Source: Cololabis saira (Eukaryota; Chordata; Actinopteri; Beloniformes; Belonidae). Taken from it: a stretch of 64,000 nucleotides of DNA. The notes beneath the pieces are model-generated. The model had not been told where the DNA came from. It did no database searches and saw nothing but the letters and a program-made list of their open reading frames with translations. Of the stretch, positions 11,163 to 21,805 are shown one piece after another (within the stretch, counting starts at the first letter, position 1; every line of letters starts with the position of its first letter). A program made the position numbers and the translations under genes. Location: positions 1,715,501 through 1,779,500 of the forward strand of contig NC_084592.1 of assembly GCF_033807715.1 (NCBI RefSeq), in the 5' to 3' direction.

Positions 11163-12872
11163 AGTCTGGTCAGCAGCATAACCTTATCCTAGACATTTTT
11201 CTTCTGTACCATATCACCATGACCTGTAATCCATCACAAAGTGTTGTCAACTGTCTTACATTTATGGCAAGTTGTGTACATTAACTCTTTTGTATTCAGT
11301 GTCTTTCAATTACTTCCATTCCCATGGCCAGGAGTAGTTATCCTCAATCACACACTATGTACAGCACTTTTCATACAAAGCGCTTTACCAAATTAAAGAC
11401 GTTTTGTTCCACTACAGAAACAATGTCAGTAAAAAACCCACTCCTTAATAAAGAGGCCCTAACAAGGGCTACATTCATTACATCATTGAATCTTTTTTTT
11501 CTTTCAAAAACTTTATTGCACAATGTGAGTGTCCAACACAACATATATGTATGGACAGTTCTATTTACACTGCAAGCACCATAAAATTCATTAATTTGTT
11601 GATTGTCTTGTCAAACAAAAGGTGTAATAATAATATTTTTTTTAAAAACATGCTTTCTTGGAGCGAGCAATAATTTCCGGGTTGTCTCGTAAAAAAAAAT
11701 TGGGGGTGCCGAAATTCAAAGAAAAATAAACGTGTAATCCCCTGGGCACTAAAATCTGTTTTATTTTGTTCTATATTGTAATAATATCATCAAAAGTTAC
11801 ACAAAATAACACAAATATCTTAAGAGCACTTAGCAACCAGCATAGCAACGACAGAGAACGTAAAACTAACAATTTTATCCAGAGACCTGAAAGATTCATC
11901 GTAATAACTTACAAACCAAAGATCATATACAGCAACTGAACGAATATTATGAAATTTCAATGTATATTTCTCACTAGAAATATGATCAAAACAAGGATGG
12001 CCACCATGTTTTTACAAGGCAGCTGCGGGCAGTCACATGACTTTTTGGCAGGCCAATAGAAAATAATAAGGGGAAAAAAACGTGAACATGTTTGAGAGGC
12101 CTTTTTTGTGAAACTAATACGTTTTGTACTGTGGACAATTGTTGCTATTTCACATTTTGATGTGCGACTGGGTTGAAACTTCAGTAGTTGTTAGTGTGTA
12201 TTTAAATATGTGTGGGAGTCATCCTGACCAGACATCTGTCAGTGGTTTCATTGTTTATTAATTATTTAGACGCATGTTTAACTGGAGGATGATCTGAGTG
12301 GAAGCTGTTTTGCTTCCACTGGGGGCAGAAAAGGGGAGCATAAAAAAGTGCCCTTGAAAATTGATATGCAAAGCAGCTTTTGCATTTTCATTAGTGAAAA
12401 CAATAAAACATCCCTTCTTTTCCCATGCAACCTACAGGCTTTGATGAATAGAATCATACACATACACATTTAACTGTAAATGATTCACTATTTAATATAT
12501 ATAAATGCTGAAGTTTGAAACAAAAAAAAACAAAAACATGTGCATCTGCAGGTATAGATTGATACCAAAAGGTCAGTGAACAAATAGGCATAATGTTCTG
12601 ACATTTAGAAGTGAGAGAATCTCAGAGGTATCAATAATTTAATTGATTTAAATAATTAATAACCAAATGGAAATCCTATTTTTTGAGTATAATGTAATGA
12701 GGTCAAAAAAACAATGTAAAATAAAGATTAGACATCCAAAGATTGGATTGGATTGTTGTGTCTGGAACCTTCAACAACTAAGCTCATGACGATACAGTGT
12801 GTTGGTATGGGCACAGGTATTACAGACAAGCTGTCGTTGAATATAACAAAGATGAAAATTCTCACAGTCAAC
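11163..12872. other. No gene seen; AT-rich, some repeat-like words
   Basis: About 1.7 kb of AT-rich DNA. A short word at 11355-11390 (ACAGCACTTTTCATACAAAG) resembles SINE/L2 tail sequence. Open frames are short and unsupported. Confidence 0.3.
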
Positions 12873-13955
12873 CAGTGTTGTGCTAGTTACTGAAAAATAG
12901 TAACTAGTTACCGTTACTAGTTACTTCATTAAAAAAGTAACTCAGTTAGTGACTCAGTTACTTAGACCAAAAAGAAATGCGTTACTATGAAAAGTAACTA
13001 TTGAGTTACTTTAAATAAAAACATTTTTTTAAATGCTCCCATTAATCCCCTCTAGTCTTCATTTCAGCAGGTTCTGTATGGATTTGCATTGTGGCTTGTG
13101 TTCTGCATTCTGATTGGCTAAAGACAGTCTCCCCGCTTCTTCACTTCCTGTATCAATAACGTTGGTTGCTTAGCAACAAGCTGAGAACGGCCAATGAGCT
13201 TCAGCAGCAGCTCAAGAACGGGACCTTTGATGAATCAGTCATTACAGTCTCAGATATAATAACCAATGGTGGCATGTCGGTTTATAAGAATCTTTTTGCC
13301 CAGAAGAAAAAACAGCGACAAAACGACCCATAACTATTTTCTTCTCTGGAACAAACACTCCTGCACCGCGGCTTTAGGAGAAAAAGACGCTGCAGAGTCG
13401 GGATGCAGCAGCATCAGAAGAGCAGTGGAATACGTGCGAGGCGGTGCTGATCTCTGCAATTTGAAGCCTTTTTAATTGTAAAAAGAATTTCACTTATCAA
13501 CGGGTTCTTTTTGAAACGTAACCGCTGCGAAAAACTTTCAAAAACTAGGGATTACTGTAATGACAATATCTCCACGTAGCGAAACTCGCCGTCTCTCGGC
13601 TCTCCATGACCGCGGTGAAGTTAGTTTTATGTTGGATATTCGTCAGACATTCGCTCTGGGGGCGGCATTTCTGTCGAATATCCAACGAATATCCAACGTA
13701 AAACTAACTTCACCGCGGTCTCGCCATGACCGCGGTCATGTTTTTGAAAGCACACACACATCCACACTAGTTTCCTCCGGTCTCCATGTGGGGGAAAAAA
13801 GGCTTCACTGTAGCCAGAAATAACGGAGTAACGCACCCTTGGTAACGGTAACTGTGTTACTGAATTTAAAAAGTAATGCGTTAGAGTATTAGTTACCGCA
13901 AAACTAACGGCGTTACTCTAACGCGTTACTAAATAACGCGTTAGTCCCAACACTG
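12873..13955. mobile_element. hAT-type non-autonomous element (CAGTGTTG termini)
   Basis: Begins CAGTGTTGTGCTAGTTAC and ends TTAGTCCCAACACTG, with CAGTGTTG as inverted termini and subterminal arrays of GTTACT/TAACGCGTTA words. Flanks CAGTCAAC (12865-12872) and CGGTCAAC (13956-13963) form an 8-bp duplication with one mismatch, as expected for hAT. The interior holds a large hairpin (13609-13719) and a stretch related to 1-235. No transposase frame is present. One 69-codon open frame at 13266 is not convincing. Confidence 0.85.
13609..13719. repeat. Long hairpin inside the hAT element
   Basis: Arms of 35 bp at 13609-13643 and 13685-13719 are complementary with a single mismatch (ACCGCGGTGAAGTTAG type) around a 41-bp loop. 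Confidence 0.85.
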
Positions 13956-14263
13956 CGGTCAACACAACATCCAGGTGCACAGATGTTCCTTCACAGTCGT
14001 ATATCCAGGATTATCATCACTGTAGTCCCTCCTCCACAGCCAGTGTAGAGACATTGCAATAATGTTTTACTGAAACACCGCCTGCTGCAATCCTGATAGT
14101 CATGCTGTATTCTATTCAGTGCTTCAAGGTTTTTCTGTATGTCATGACATGTCCGTAAAAAGCATTTGTGTTTTATCAGAAAAATAGCTCAGTACAAAAT
14201 ATAAAAATTAGATAAAAAAAGACATCATGACCAGAGTTACTGCAATAGTGCAGTTGGTCTAGA
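13956..14263. other. No recognised feature
   Basis: Single-copy-looking DNA between two hAT elements. No ORF or repeat is recognised. Confidence 0.3.
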
Positions 14264-15212
14264 CCAGGGGTCGGCAACCAACATGTTTTAGAGCCATATT
14301 GGACCAAAAACACAAAAAACAAATATGTCTGGAGCCGCAAAAAATTTAAAGTCTTGTATAAACCTTAGAATGTCCTGCTGGTAGAGACGCACAATTTAAA
14401 TGTCATATTTTGGTCAACTAACATGACTAAGCATAAATCACATAGAAACACCAGCAAAAATATTTAAAAAAATGAAATAAATAAGGATTTAATCCAGATT
14501 TAAAGTAATTAAACCTTCATATTGTTTAGTTTTTATAAGTTTTAAGGATTTAAAGTAATTAAACCTTCATATTGTTTAGTTTTTATACATTTTAAGGATT
14601 TGTTTTTTTTAAAATGATTTCATTAATTTTTTTTAATTGTAGTTTTCAATTTGTTAATATGTGAATTATTCAAGTTAATAATCCACTTTTTTTGTAAATT
14701 TTTTCCTTTAATCAGAATTTAAATTACATATTTGGGTCAACATGTAACAAACATGACTCCGCATATATTACATAGAAACATCAATATTAAAACAAAAAAT
14801 GTAAATAAAAAAGGATTTAATCCGGATTTAAAGTAATTAAAACCTTCATATTGTTTAGTTTTTACCTATTTTAAGGATTTAAATTTTTTGTTTTTTGAAT
14901 CCTCTTTTCTCCTCAGTTATTTTTCCCTTTGGCCGGTTTGTTTCCAGCAGCCTCCTGCCTGGCGCCCCCTGCTGGTAGAAACAAGTGTCGCAGGCTCCGA
15001 CGCAAATCTTCGTTAACAGAAATGTTGATATTTAATATTTATTCTACATATTTTTACAGCATTGGAAAACGTTCACATTCACATTAAAACCAAAAATATA
15101 TTTCCCTCCCCATTTACTGCCATTTTCAAACATTTTTGAAAAAGCTCCAGGAGCCACTAGGGCGGCACTAAAGAGCCACATGCGGCTCTAGAGCTGCGGG
15201 TTACTGATCCCC
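14264..15212. mobile_element. hAT (Charlie-like) non-autonomous element
   Basis: Ends CAGGGGTCGGCAACC and GGGTTACTGATCCCC, with subterminal AGAGCCATATTGG and GAGCCACATGCGG words typical of Charlie-like elements. A perfect 8-bp duplication GGTCTAGA is found at 14256-14263 and 15213-15220. The interior is AT-rich and carries three related copies of a module containing CCTTCATATTGTTTAG (near 14510, 14565 and 14840), so internal duplication has occurred. No coding frame. Confidence 0.85.
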
Positions 15213-16299
15213 GGTCTAGAAAAATTATCCAGCAAGATGCACTTCTGCTTCATAGACCAAAGTCGAATTTAAGAAAGAAAAGAAAAAAAGAATAGAAAAA
15301 AAAATAGACCAAAGTCGATGCAATTTTTAACCAAACATCAGTTTTTTTTCCGCATCTGGCTGACTACTAGCTGATTGTAATGTCCACTGCAAGGAGTTGT
15401 AACAATGTGTGTTGTAGTATGATTGATTTGTACATTAAAATCACTGGGGGGGCTCTTATAAATATATATCACTTTTTGAAGAAAACTACATTAGCTATAC
15501 AGAAACATTTATCATTACTCTCTGTTTTATAAGAACAGACTCACAGGGTTTTACTTTCTCCCATGACTCCCATTTCCTTTTTTCCACAATTTCTGTACTT
15601 AAATAATTTATTTTTTCAGTTTTCAGCCATGTCTAGACAGCATTTACAGGCTAAGCAAAGGATCAGCTCCCCCTCAGCACAGGAACACACACGCATGTAT
15701 GCTCACATACACAAGCCCCTCAGTGCATTAACAGGTATTTTCCAGAGAGTCACTCGTGGCTTCATTAGTCCACGTGTCTTTGAAACTGACCCATATTATC
15801 AGCTGGCCTCAGAAACCAGGCTTCCAAAAATTAATCATATTCTGTCTCACTAGTTTTCTGGCTCATTGTGATGGTTCTCTTTCTGGGCAACAGTCCCTAG
15901 TTAGCACTCAGACAGTCACTGCATACTGCAGTGCAATAAGAGCTTCTCATCAGCACAGTGACTGTGATTACAGTCCTGTGTTGTGTAAATTAGAAGCCTT
16001 TTTTCTTTTTTTTTTTTGTTGTGAAATGGGAGATAGAGGCTTGGAGGCTAGGTAGAGCAGCTGCGCAAAAAAAATCTATTTGTTTCTCCTTCAACCTTTT
16101 CGTTTTTCTATTTTGCAACAAAATACGTGGCAAGCTCAAACTTGTTGCGGTTCTATTTTGCAGATGTAGCTCTTCAAGGATGTGTATTTAACTTTTTTTG
16201 ACTGCCTACCTAAAATAATGATCATTAGAGAGATTTTATATTACACTTTAACAGTTTTGGTAGCATTGTAATTTTTTTCCTATCATGTATATTCACTGC
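15213..16299. other. No supported gene
   Basis: AT-rich sequence with a T-rich tract near 16008. A 96-codon frame at 15563-15853 has no recognisable motif and I do not call it. Confidence 0.3.
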
Positions 16300-16577
16300 A
16301 ATAAATAGAAAAGGAGAGTTCTCATTTCGCATTGTCTTTTAATCATAATAATACTCTCTTTATTTGTCAATATACATGGAAATTAGGGGTGTCTGATGCG
16401 TTTGAGTTAGTTTACTGCATGCTCCCACATCTCATCATTCAGATGCATGATCGGAATCATAACAACAACGCACCAACCGGAAACGGAAGTAACCAACCGA
16501 TCACTCTTCCCCCGAGACCTTAAAGGCACAGTACCTGGGTGAATGTCTCTCACCGTACAAAGATGTGGGTCACCACA
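16300..16577 (-). repeat. Probable 3' LTR of the Gypsy element
   Basis: Downstream of the integrase frame, the minus strand has a polypurine-like GGGGGGGCTCC followed by TGTGGTGACCCACATC, a plausible LTR start at 16577. An AATAAA signal lies on the minus strand at 16360-16365. The far end of the LTR is not defined, and a matching 5' LTR was not found in the window. Confidence 0.5.
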
Positions 16578-16625
16578 GGAGCCCCCCCAGAATTCACCCA
16601 CAGAAAAGTGCACAAAACCACATCA

Positions 16626-17885
16626 TCAAAAACAATAGCCCCTAACAGCGAACAGTCCAACGGAATCAGCAGCAACCGGGGGCGAAATCGGGGGCCACCC
16701 CCGACGCGGAGGTACGGCCAACTGCACCGGCACCTCCACATCCAAATGAGCTGGCTTGAGCCGGCCTATAGCGACCCGCTCCGACCTGCCCCCCATGTCC
16801 ACCACAAAGTTCTTAGCCCCCGACTCCAAAACCCGATAGGGCCCGTCATAGGGGGGCTTCAACGGAGTCCGATGTCTGTCATGCCGAATGAAAACGTACC
16901 TAGCAGAAGGCAGGTCCCTGGGGACATAGGACTCGGGAAGGCAGTGGTGAGAGGTCGGGATGGGCTTCAGGGCATCGGCGACGTCCTGGAACGCAGACCG
17001 CTGAGCAGCAGCCGACCAAGGGGCAGTGGCGTCCGGAAGGAACTCCCCCGGGACCCGGAGAGGCTGCCCATACACCAGCTCGGCGGACGAAGCCTGGAGG
17101 TCCTCCTTAGGGGCAGAGCGAAGACCCAGCATGACCCAGGGCAGGCGGTCGGCCCAGTTGCTGTCCGTAAGGCTGGCCCGTAGAGAAGCCTTCATGTCCC
17201 GATGAAAACGTTCACAAAGTCCATTCCCCTTGGGGTTGTAGGCCGTGGTGCGGTGCACCTTCACCCTGAGATGATCCACAACCGCCGTCCAGAGTTCCGA
17301 GGTGAACTGCGGACCCCTGTCACTGGTGATGTCCCCTGGCGCCCCGAACCGGGCCACCCAGCAGCCGATGAAAGCCCGGGCCACCTCCGCTGCCGTAGTG
17401 GAGGACAGAGGGACAGCCTCCGGCCACCTGGTGGTCCTGTCCACCATGGTGAAAACGTGAGTGTATCCCCGGGAAGGTGGCAGGGGGCCCACCAAGTCCA
17501 CATTCACATGGTTGAATCGCCTCTCCGGGACGGTAAACGGTGCCAAAGGGGCCTTAGTATGCCGGTGGACTTTGGCTCGCTGGCACGACACGCACGCACC
17601 AGCCCAGGCTCGAACATCCTTCCGCAGCCCAGGCCAAACGAACTTGGCCCCCACCAGCTTGGTAGAGGCCTTCACCCCCGGATGGGAAAGTCCGTGGATG
17701 GTGTCAAAAACACGGCGCCGCCAGGCTACAGGCACCATGGGCCGCGGTTGACCGGTGGAGACGTCGCAGAGTAGAGTGGTGTTGGCTGCGTCGAACACTA
17801 CCCAATAACCCAATATCAGATACAGTTTGTCACCTCCACGACATGTATTGTGACGTTTTTGTATCGCGAAATTTCGTGGCACCAT
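16626..17885 (-). pseudogene. Ty3/Gypsy pol fragment with open integrase
   Basis: A 419-codon minus-strand frame. Homology to Gypsy integrase begins near 17815 (TTLLCDVSTGQPRP). It holds the HHCC zinc-binding region (HGLSHPGV, ACVSCQRAK), the DDE core (NVDLVGPLP, TSDRGPQF and the Glu in GLCERFHRD) and a C-terminal YDGPYRVL/KPAHL region. All three catalytic residues are visible. The part upstream of about 17815 is not pol and the first methionine is spurious: reverse transcriptase and gag have been lost. The frame is open but the element is 5' truncated, so it cannot act alone. Confidence 0.85.
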
Positions 17886-19117
17886 ATATTGTTACACCTG
17901 GGTTAAGGTTAAAGGTTAAAATTCGGACGCTTATTGCTCGGCCGAAGTTTATCGTAGAGACATCATTTTAATGGTTCCAGACTCGTTTGACTTAAGACCA
18001 AAACATCTTTCAACCTCATTATGCCAATTATTACAGTTTTTGAGATATTAAACTTTCAATAAAAAAAAAATGGCCATTTGACTTTGGACGCTTGTTGCTA
18101 GGCAACAGGTTATCGTAGGGACATGATTCAAATGTTTTAAAACTCGCCTCGCTGTGGACTACAACATATTCAAATTTCATGAAGCTGTGATTTACATAAA
18201 TGTTAAGTCAAAATTCCTGCCTAATGGCCCCATCCCCAAAGGTTTAATAACAACATTTAACGGTTTACTAACAACCCTAAACTACTTGTCGGCCATTATT
18301 AATCACCCTAAACCACACAACCCCGAAGCATAGGCTGTAGTTTATTAACAACCCTAAACCACACCCCCTGCAGGTGGAACAGGAATGAATGCAATACAAC
18401 CATAAACACCTCAAACTGACATAGAACCACCCCGAACACAACCACTACAGCCCCAAACCAAAGCAGCGAGAGGGGACGAATGGGCAGTAGGACATGCACA
18501 TATCAAATTTTCCTGAAATTTTCTAGTTGTTTTTCTTATTATTAGTAAGTGTACACTGTAAGTGCGAAGGCCCTATTGTATATGTAGGAGATGTTTTTAT
18601 TACCGAACAGGAAGTTGGCCATTTTGAGTTAATCGTGTAATTATGCCATTCCTTTGGCAGTTAATGCAGCCCGAACCGTAATGTGCACCCAGGTGTGTTA
18701 GACATCAAAATGTGCGTCTAGATCCTGCGACGATGGGCATTACTTTTCTCAGTCAAAAATGTTACCGTGGCAACGCTAGATGCTAAAAAGCAAAAAAAAG
18801 GCGAAAATTCAGACGCTTATTGCTCGGCCGAACTTTATCGTAGAAACATCGTTCAAGTATACAAACACTCAGCCTGATTGGCATTATTACGGTTTTTGCA
18901 ATATTTAACTTTCAATTTAAAAAAAATTTGCATTTTATTTTGGACGCTTGTTGCTAGGCAACGGTTTATCGTACAGACATCATTAAAACAATGACACACC
19001 CGGGACATGTTGTACTACAACATATTTTAGTCTCATCATGCTAGCTATAACGGTTTTTGAGATATTTAATTATGCTAATTTTGATGAACGGAAATTTGGA
19101 CGCTTGTTGCGGGGCAC

Positions 19118-19119
<2 letters not shown>
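17886..19119. repeat. Modular repeat with recurring GGACGCTTGTTGC units
   Basis: The word GGACGCTTGTTGCTAGGCAA or close variants occurs near 17924, 18085, 18811, 18941 and 19097. Each is followed by a TTTATCGTAGAGACATCATT-like block, and most by a GTTTTTGAGATATTTAA-like block. The modules are diverged and spaced irregularly around a reverse copy of another family (18560-18785). ACCCTAAAC words near 18280-18360 are not telomeric arrays. The middle (18140-18540) holds no ORF that I support. Confidence 0.6.
18560..18785 (-). repeat. Reverse copy of the family at 2138-2803
   Basis: On the minus strand it shares ATTACGGTTCGGGC, AATGGCATAA, ACACGATTAA and TACAATAGGGCC blocks with 2138-2803, including the GGGCC-GCACTT end. 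It is shorter and clearly more diverged. Confidence 0.7.

Positions 19120-19121
<2 letters not shown>

Positions 19122-19201
<80 letters not shown>
19122..19201. repeat. (TA)n microsatellite
   Basis: About 40 uninterrupted TA units. Open Ile-Tyr frames across it on both strands are artefacts. Confidence 0.97.
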
Positions 19202-19208
<7 letters not shown>

Positions 19209-20174
19209 GCCCATTGAGTGTAAATCAGGTTTTTTATAATTTAATGGTAAGATCACACAGGGTTCAGCTTGATTAAGAATGTCCCCTGCTGTTATCCACG
19301 TTGTTACCCTGTCAACTTGGTTCAGAAAAAACACATCACATATGCATAACCTGGAGGCAGGTGGAAGAAGCACAGTCTGGTTTGTTCGGAACCACTGTGA
19401 TAAACATCCAGCTGACGGAGCTGACCACCTTGGCTTTAGGAGCAGTTTTTTGGGAAGCTAGGCTGTTTGAGGCACTGGCAAGGTAGATATATCTCTTTCA
19501 AATAATGCCACATAGCCTACAACTTTTAACACCTGGGAAAATGATTTTTTCGTATCTAGAAAGAGTGGAAATAAAATATATTTTGGTGGTGTGTGGTTTT
19601 TGACGCTGAAACCACTTCACTAGTCTGAAATTTGTTTGCTGAGGTTTTAGACATGTTCAGGTTCATATGAATTTGTATTTATTTTTGGCATCCAAGCCAG
19701 AACACCAAAGATATATTTTTCTTGTAGGCTGTTGGATTTCTGAATTGCTTGCCTCAATGTCTGACCACTTTTTTTGTGCTGCTGCGACCACTATTGCAAT
19801 TTAACTTCTCTCTTTAAACATGCAGTTTTTTTAAATGTTTAACTGTAATGCGTTTTCTTTTACTACATAAATTTGAGATAAATCTTAGTCTTTAATATGT
19901 TGTTGTGGTGGTGGTGGTGGCTGTGGTGGTTGTAGTAGTAGTAGTAGTACATTTAAAAGTTATTTCTGGCTATGTTTGGATTAAAATGTTTTAAATATAT
20001 CAAAACATAACTCCAAATCATTTAAGAGCTTCATTTATGTATTTCTCATATACACTTTAGTCCATTTCGAAGTCAAAGGGGAAATGTGATGAAGTCTCAA
20101 ATTCTATTTCATTGTAGCCGGATGTTTATATCAGTGCATCATTCTTTATTCCCTTTGTTTTTGTCTTCCTCAGA
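19202..20174. other. No supported gene; GGT/GTA microsatellite near 19905-19948
   Basis: AT-rich DNA with a (GGT)n and (GTA)n tract. No motif is recognised. Confidence 0.3.
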
Positions 20175-20444
20175 CTTCCAGTTCAGGCTGGTTGTACCAA
20201 CACCAGCAGATTCCTCCGGTGATGTGCTCGGTACTACAAGAGCTGTGACACAGTTCCAGTCCGTCGCAAACTGACTCCCACAGGCTTGAGATACGACATG
20301 ATGCTGCAAGGGAGAGTGTTGGTGCAGCTGATCTTCCTTCCCTGTCGGACATAAAATCTCTGGACGCCTCCTCTGCCCGGCTCTTCTATGGAGAGACAAC
20401 TAAAGACCACCTGCCACTGTACCAACTATATCACCCGAAGGGAT
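20175..20444 (+). other. Possible orphan exon or decayed coding block
   Basis: Preceded by a good acceptor (TTTTTGTCTTCCTCAG ending at 20174). Frame 1 runs 90 codons with one internal TGA and ends at a TGA near 20444. The second half reads ADLPSLSDIKSLDASSARLF and then YGETTKDHLPLYQLYHPKG, which looks more protein-like than its surroundings. An ACACAG|GTACAG donor-like site lies 20 bp further on. I do not recognise the protein. It could be a non-coding or UTR exon, an old gene fragment, or chance. Confidence 0.3.
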
Positions 20445-20892
20445 GACTGGTTGTGATTATACACAGGTACAGTGTAAATCACAAATTGTGCAGTGTCAGA
20501 AATAATTAATGGAAATAGGCTTTCAGTTTAGCTTGCTGTTTTTTAGCCACAGTTTCTTTCTGCTTCGACCCATTAAAACCGAGTTGCTGTCTGACAAATG
20601 CACAAGCATGATCATAAGTTACACTACTTCTTGATTAGCTACAAGTGCAGGTAGCCTTTCTGTCATAACTCTATCAGTTGGCAAAGATGCTGAAAATCTA
20701 TCAAAATATCACACATTCAGTGCTATTTCGGGTGTACTGTACATAAAAGATGGAGCCCTGCCTTCTAAAAATTCTAAAAATGTTGTGCTGGGTCATCCAA
20801 ACTGAACTGAATCTCTGATATTGGTAAGCTGTTTTCAACTCTTTAAATGTAAGTCCTATATATGTTATGTAATTATGGTTAATATAAAGTAA
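20445..20892. other. No recognised feature
   Basis: Single-copy-looking DNA up to the 3' end of a minus-strand LINE. Confidence 0.3.
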
Positions 20893-21344
20893 TCATCAGA
20901 ATCAGAATCATCTTTATTGGCCAGGTTCGAACATTGTCCAACAAGGAATTTGACTCCGGTTGTTTCGCTCTTTAGGCAGTAAATAAACAAATAAACAAAT
21001 GTTGTACTTGTTGACATATATACAAATAAACAACTAAGGTGCAGCAGTTTGAGGTAGAGAAAAATGACAGCTCTGAATAAAATAACATATATACAATTAT
21101 ACAAAAAAATACAAAAAAGTGAGAGGTGCAGCAGAGTGAGGCAGACATGATTGTTGCCGGAAGGTGCTTGTTACAGCATGTAACTGATATTGTTAGCAGT
21201 TGCTATTGGTATTATTTTTATTGCACGTGATTGATTTCTCTGAGACTGTTAATTGTGGGAGTTCATCAGAGCAACAGCTCGGGGGAAGAAACTGTCCTTG
21301 TGTCTGGAGGTTTTAGTGTACAGAGTTCTGTAGCGCCGTCCAGA

Positions 21345-21570
21345 GGGGTCTGGTCCTGGTCCTGGTCCTGGTCCTGGTCCTGGGTGTGAGGGGTCTGGTC
21401 CTGGTCCTGGTCCTGGGTGTGAGGGGTCTGGTCCTGGTCCTGGTCCTGGTCCTGGGTGTGAGGGGTCTGGTCCTGGACCGGTACAGGTCCTGGTCCTGGT
21501 CCTGGGTGTGAGGGGTCTGCAGAGATGCTACCTGCCCGTTTCCTGGTCCTGGACCAGTACAGGTCCTGGA
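21345..21570. repeat. GGTCCT hexamer minisatellite
   Basis: Runs of GGTCCT are broken by a recurring GGGTGTGAGGGGTCT block, giving a higher-order unit of about 35-47 bp. On the minus strand it is an expansion between the LINE codons for ISADPSHPG and SGRRYR. Confidence 0.9.
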
Positions 21571-21805
21571 TAGATGGAGGTTAGTCCCAGTTCTCCTCTC
21601 TGGAGACCTGATTGTCCGCTGCAGTCTGTTCTGTCCAGTTTGGTGGCTGATCTGAACCAGACAGTGATGGAAGTGCAGAGAACAGACTGGATGATGGTAG
21701 TGTAAAAGGTGTTCAGCAGCTGCTGTGGAGGTTAAACCTCCTGAGCTGATGCAGGAAGTACAACCTCTGCTGAGCTTCTTCCTGACGGAGTTGATGTGGG
21801 TGGAA

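Noticed and set aside
16539..17774. Plus-strand frames of 190-214 codons
   Set aside because: Shadows of the Gypsy integrase on the minus strand, whose catalytic motifs are clear.
18280..18370. Interstitial telomere repeat
   Set aside because: ACCCTAAAC words occur only a few times with unrelated spacers; there is no TTAGGG array.
19041..19373. Ile-Tyr frames on both strands
   Set aside because: Translation of a (TA)n array.
20175..20444. Selenocysteine reading of the internal TGA
   Set aside because: No SECIS-like hairpin or family match was seen; simple decay or a non-coding exon is more likely.
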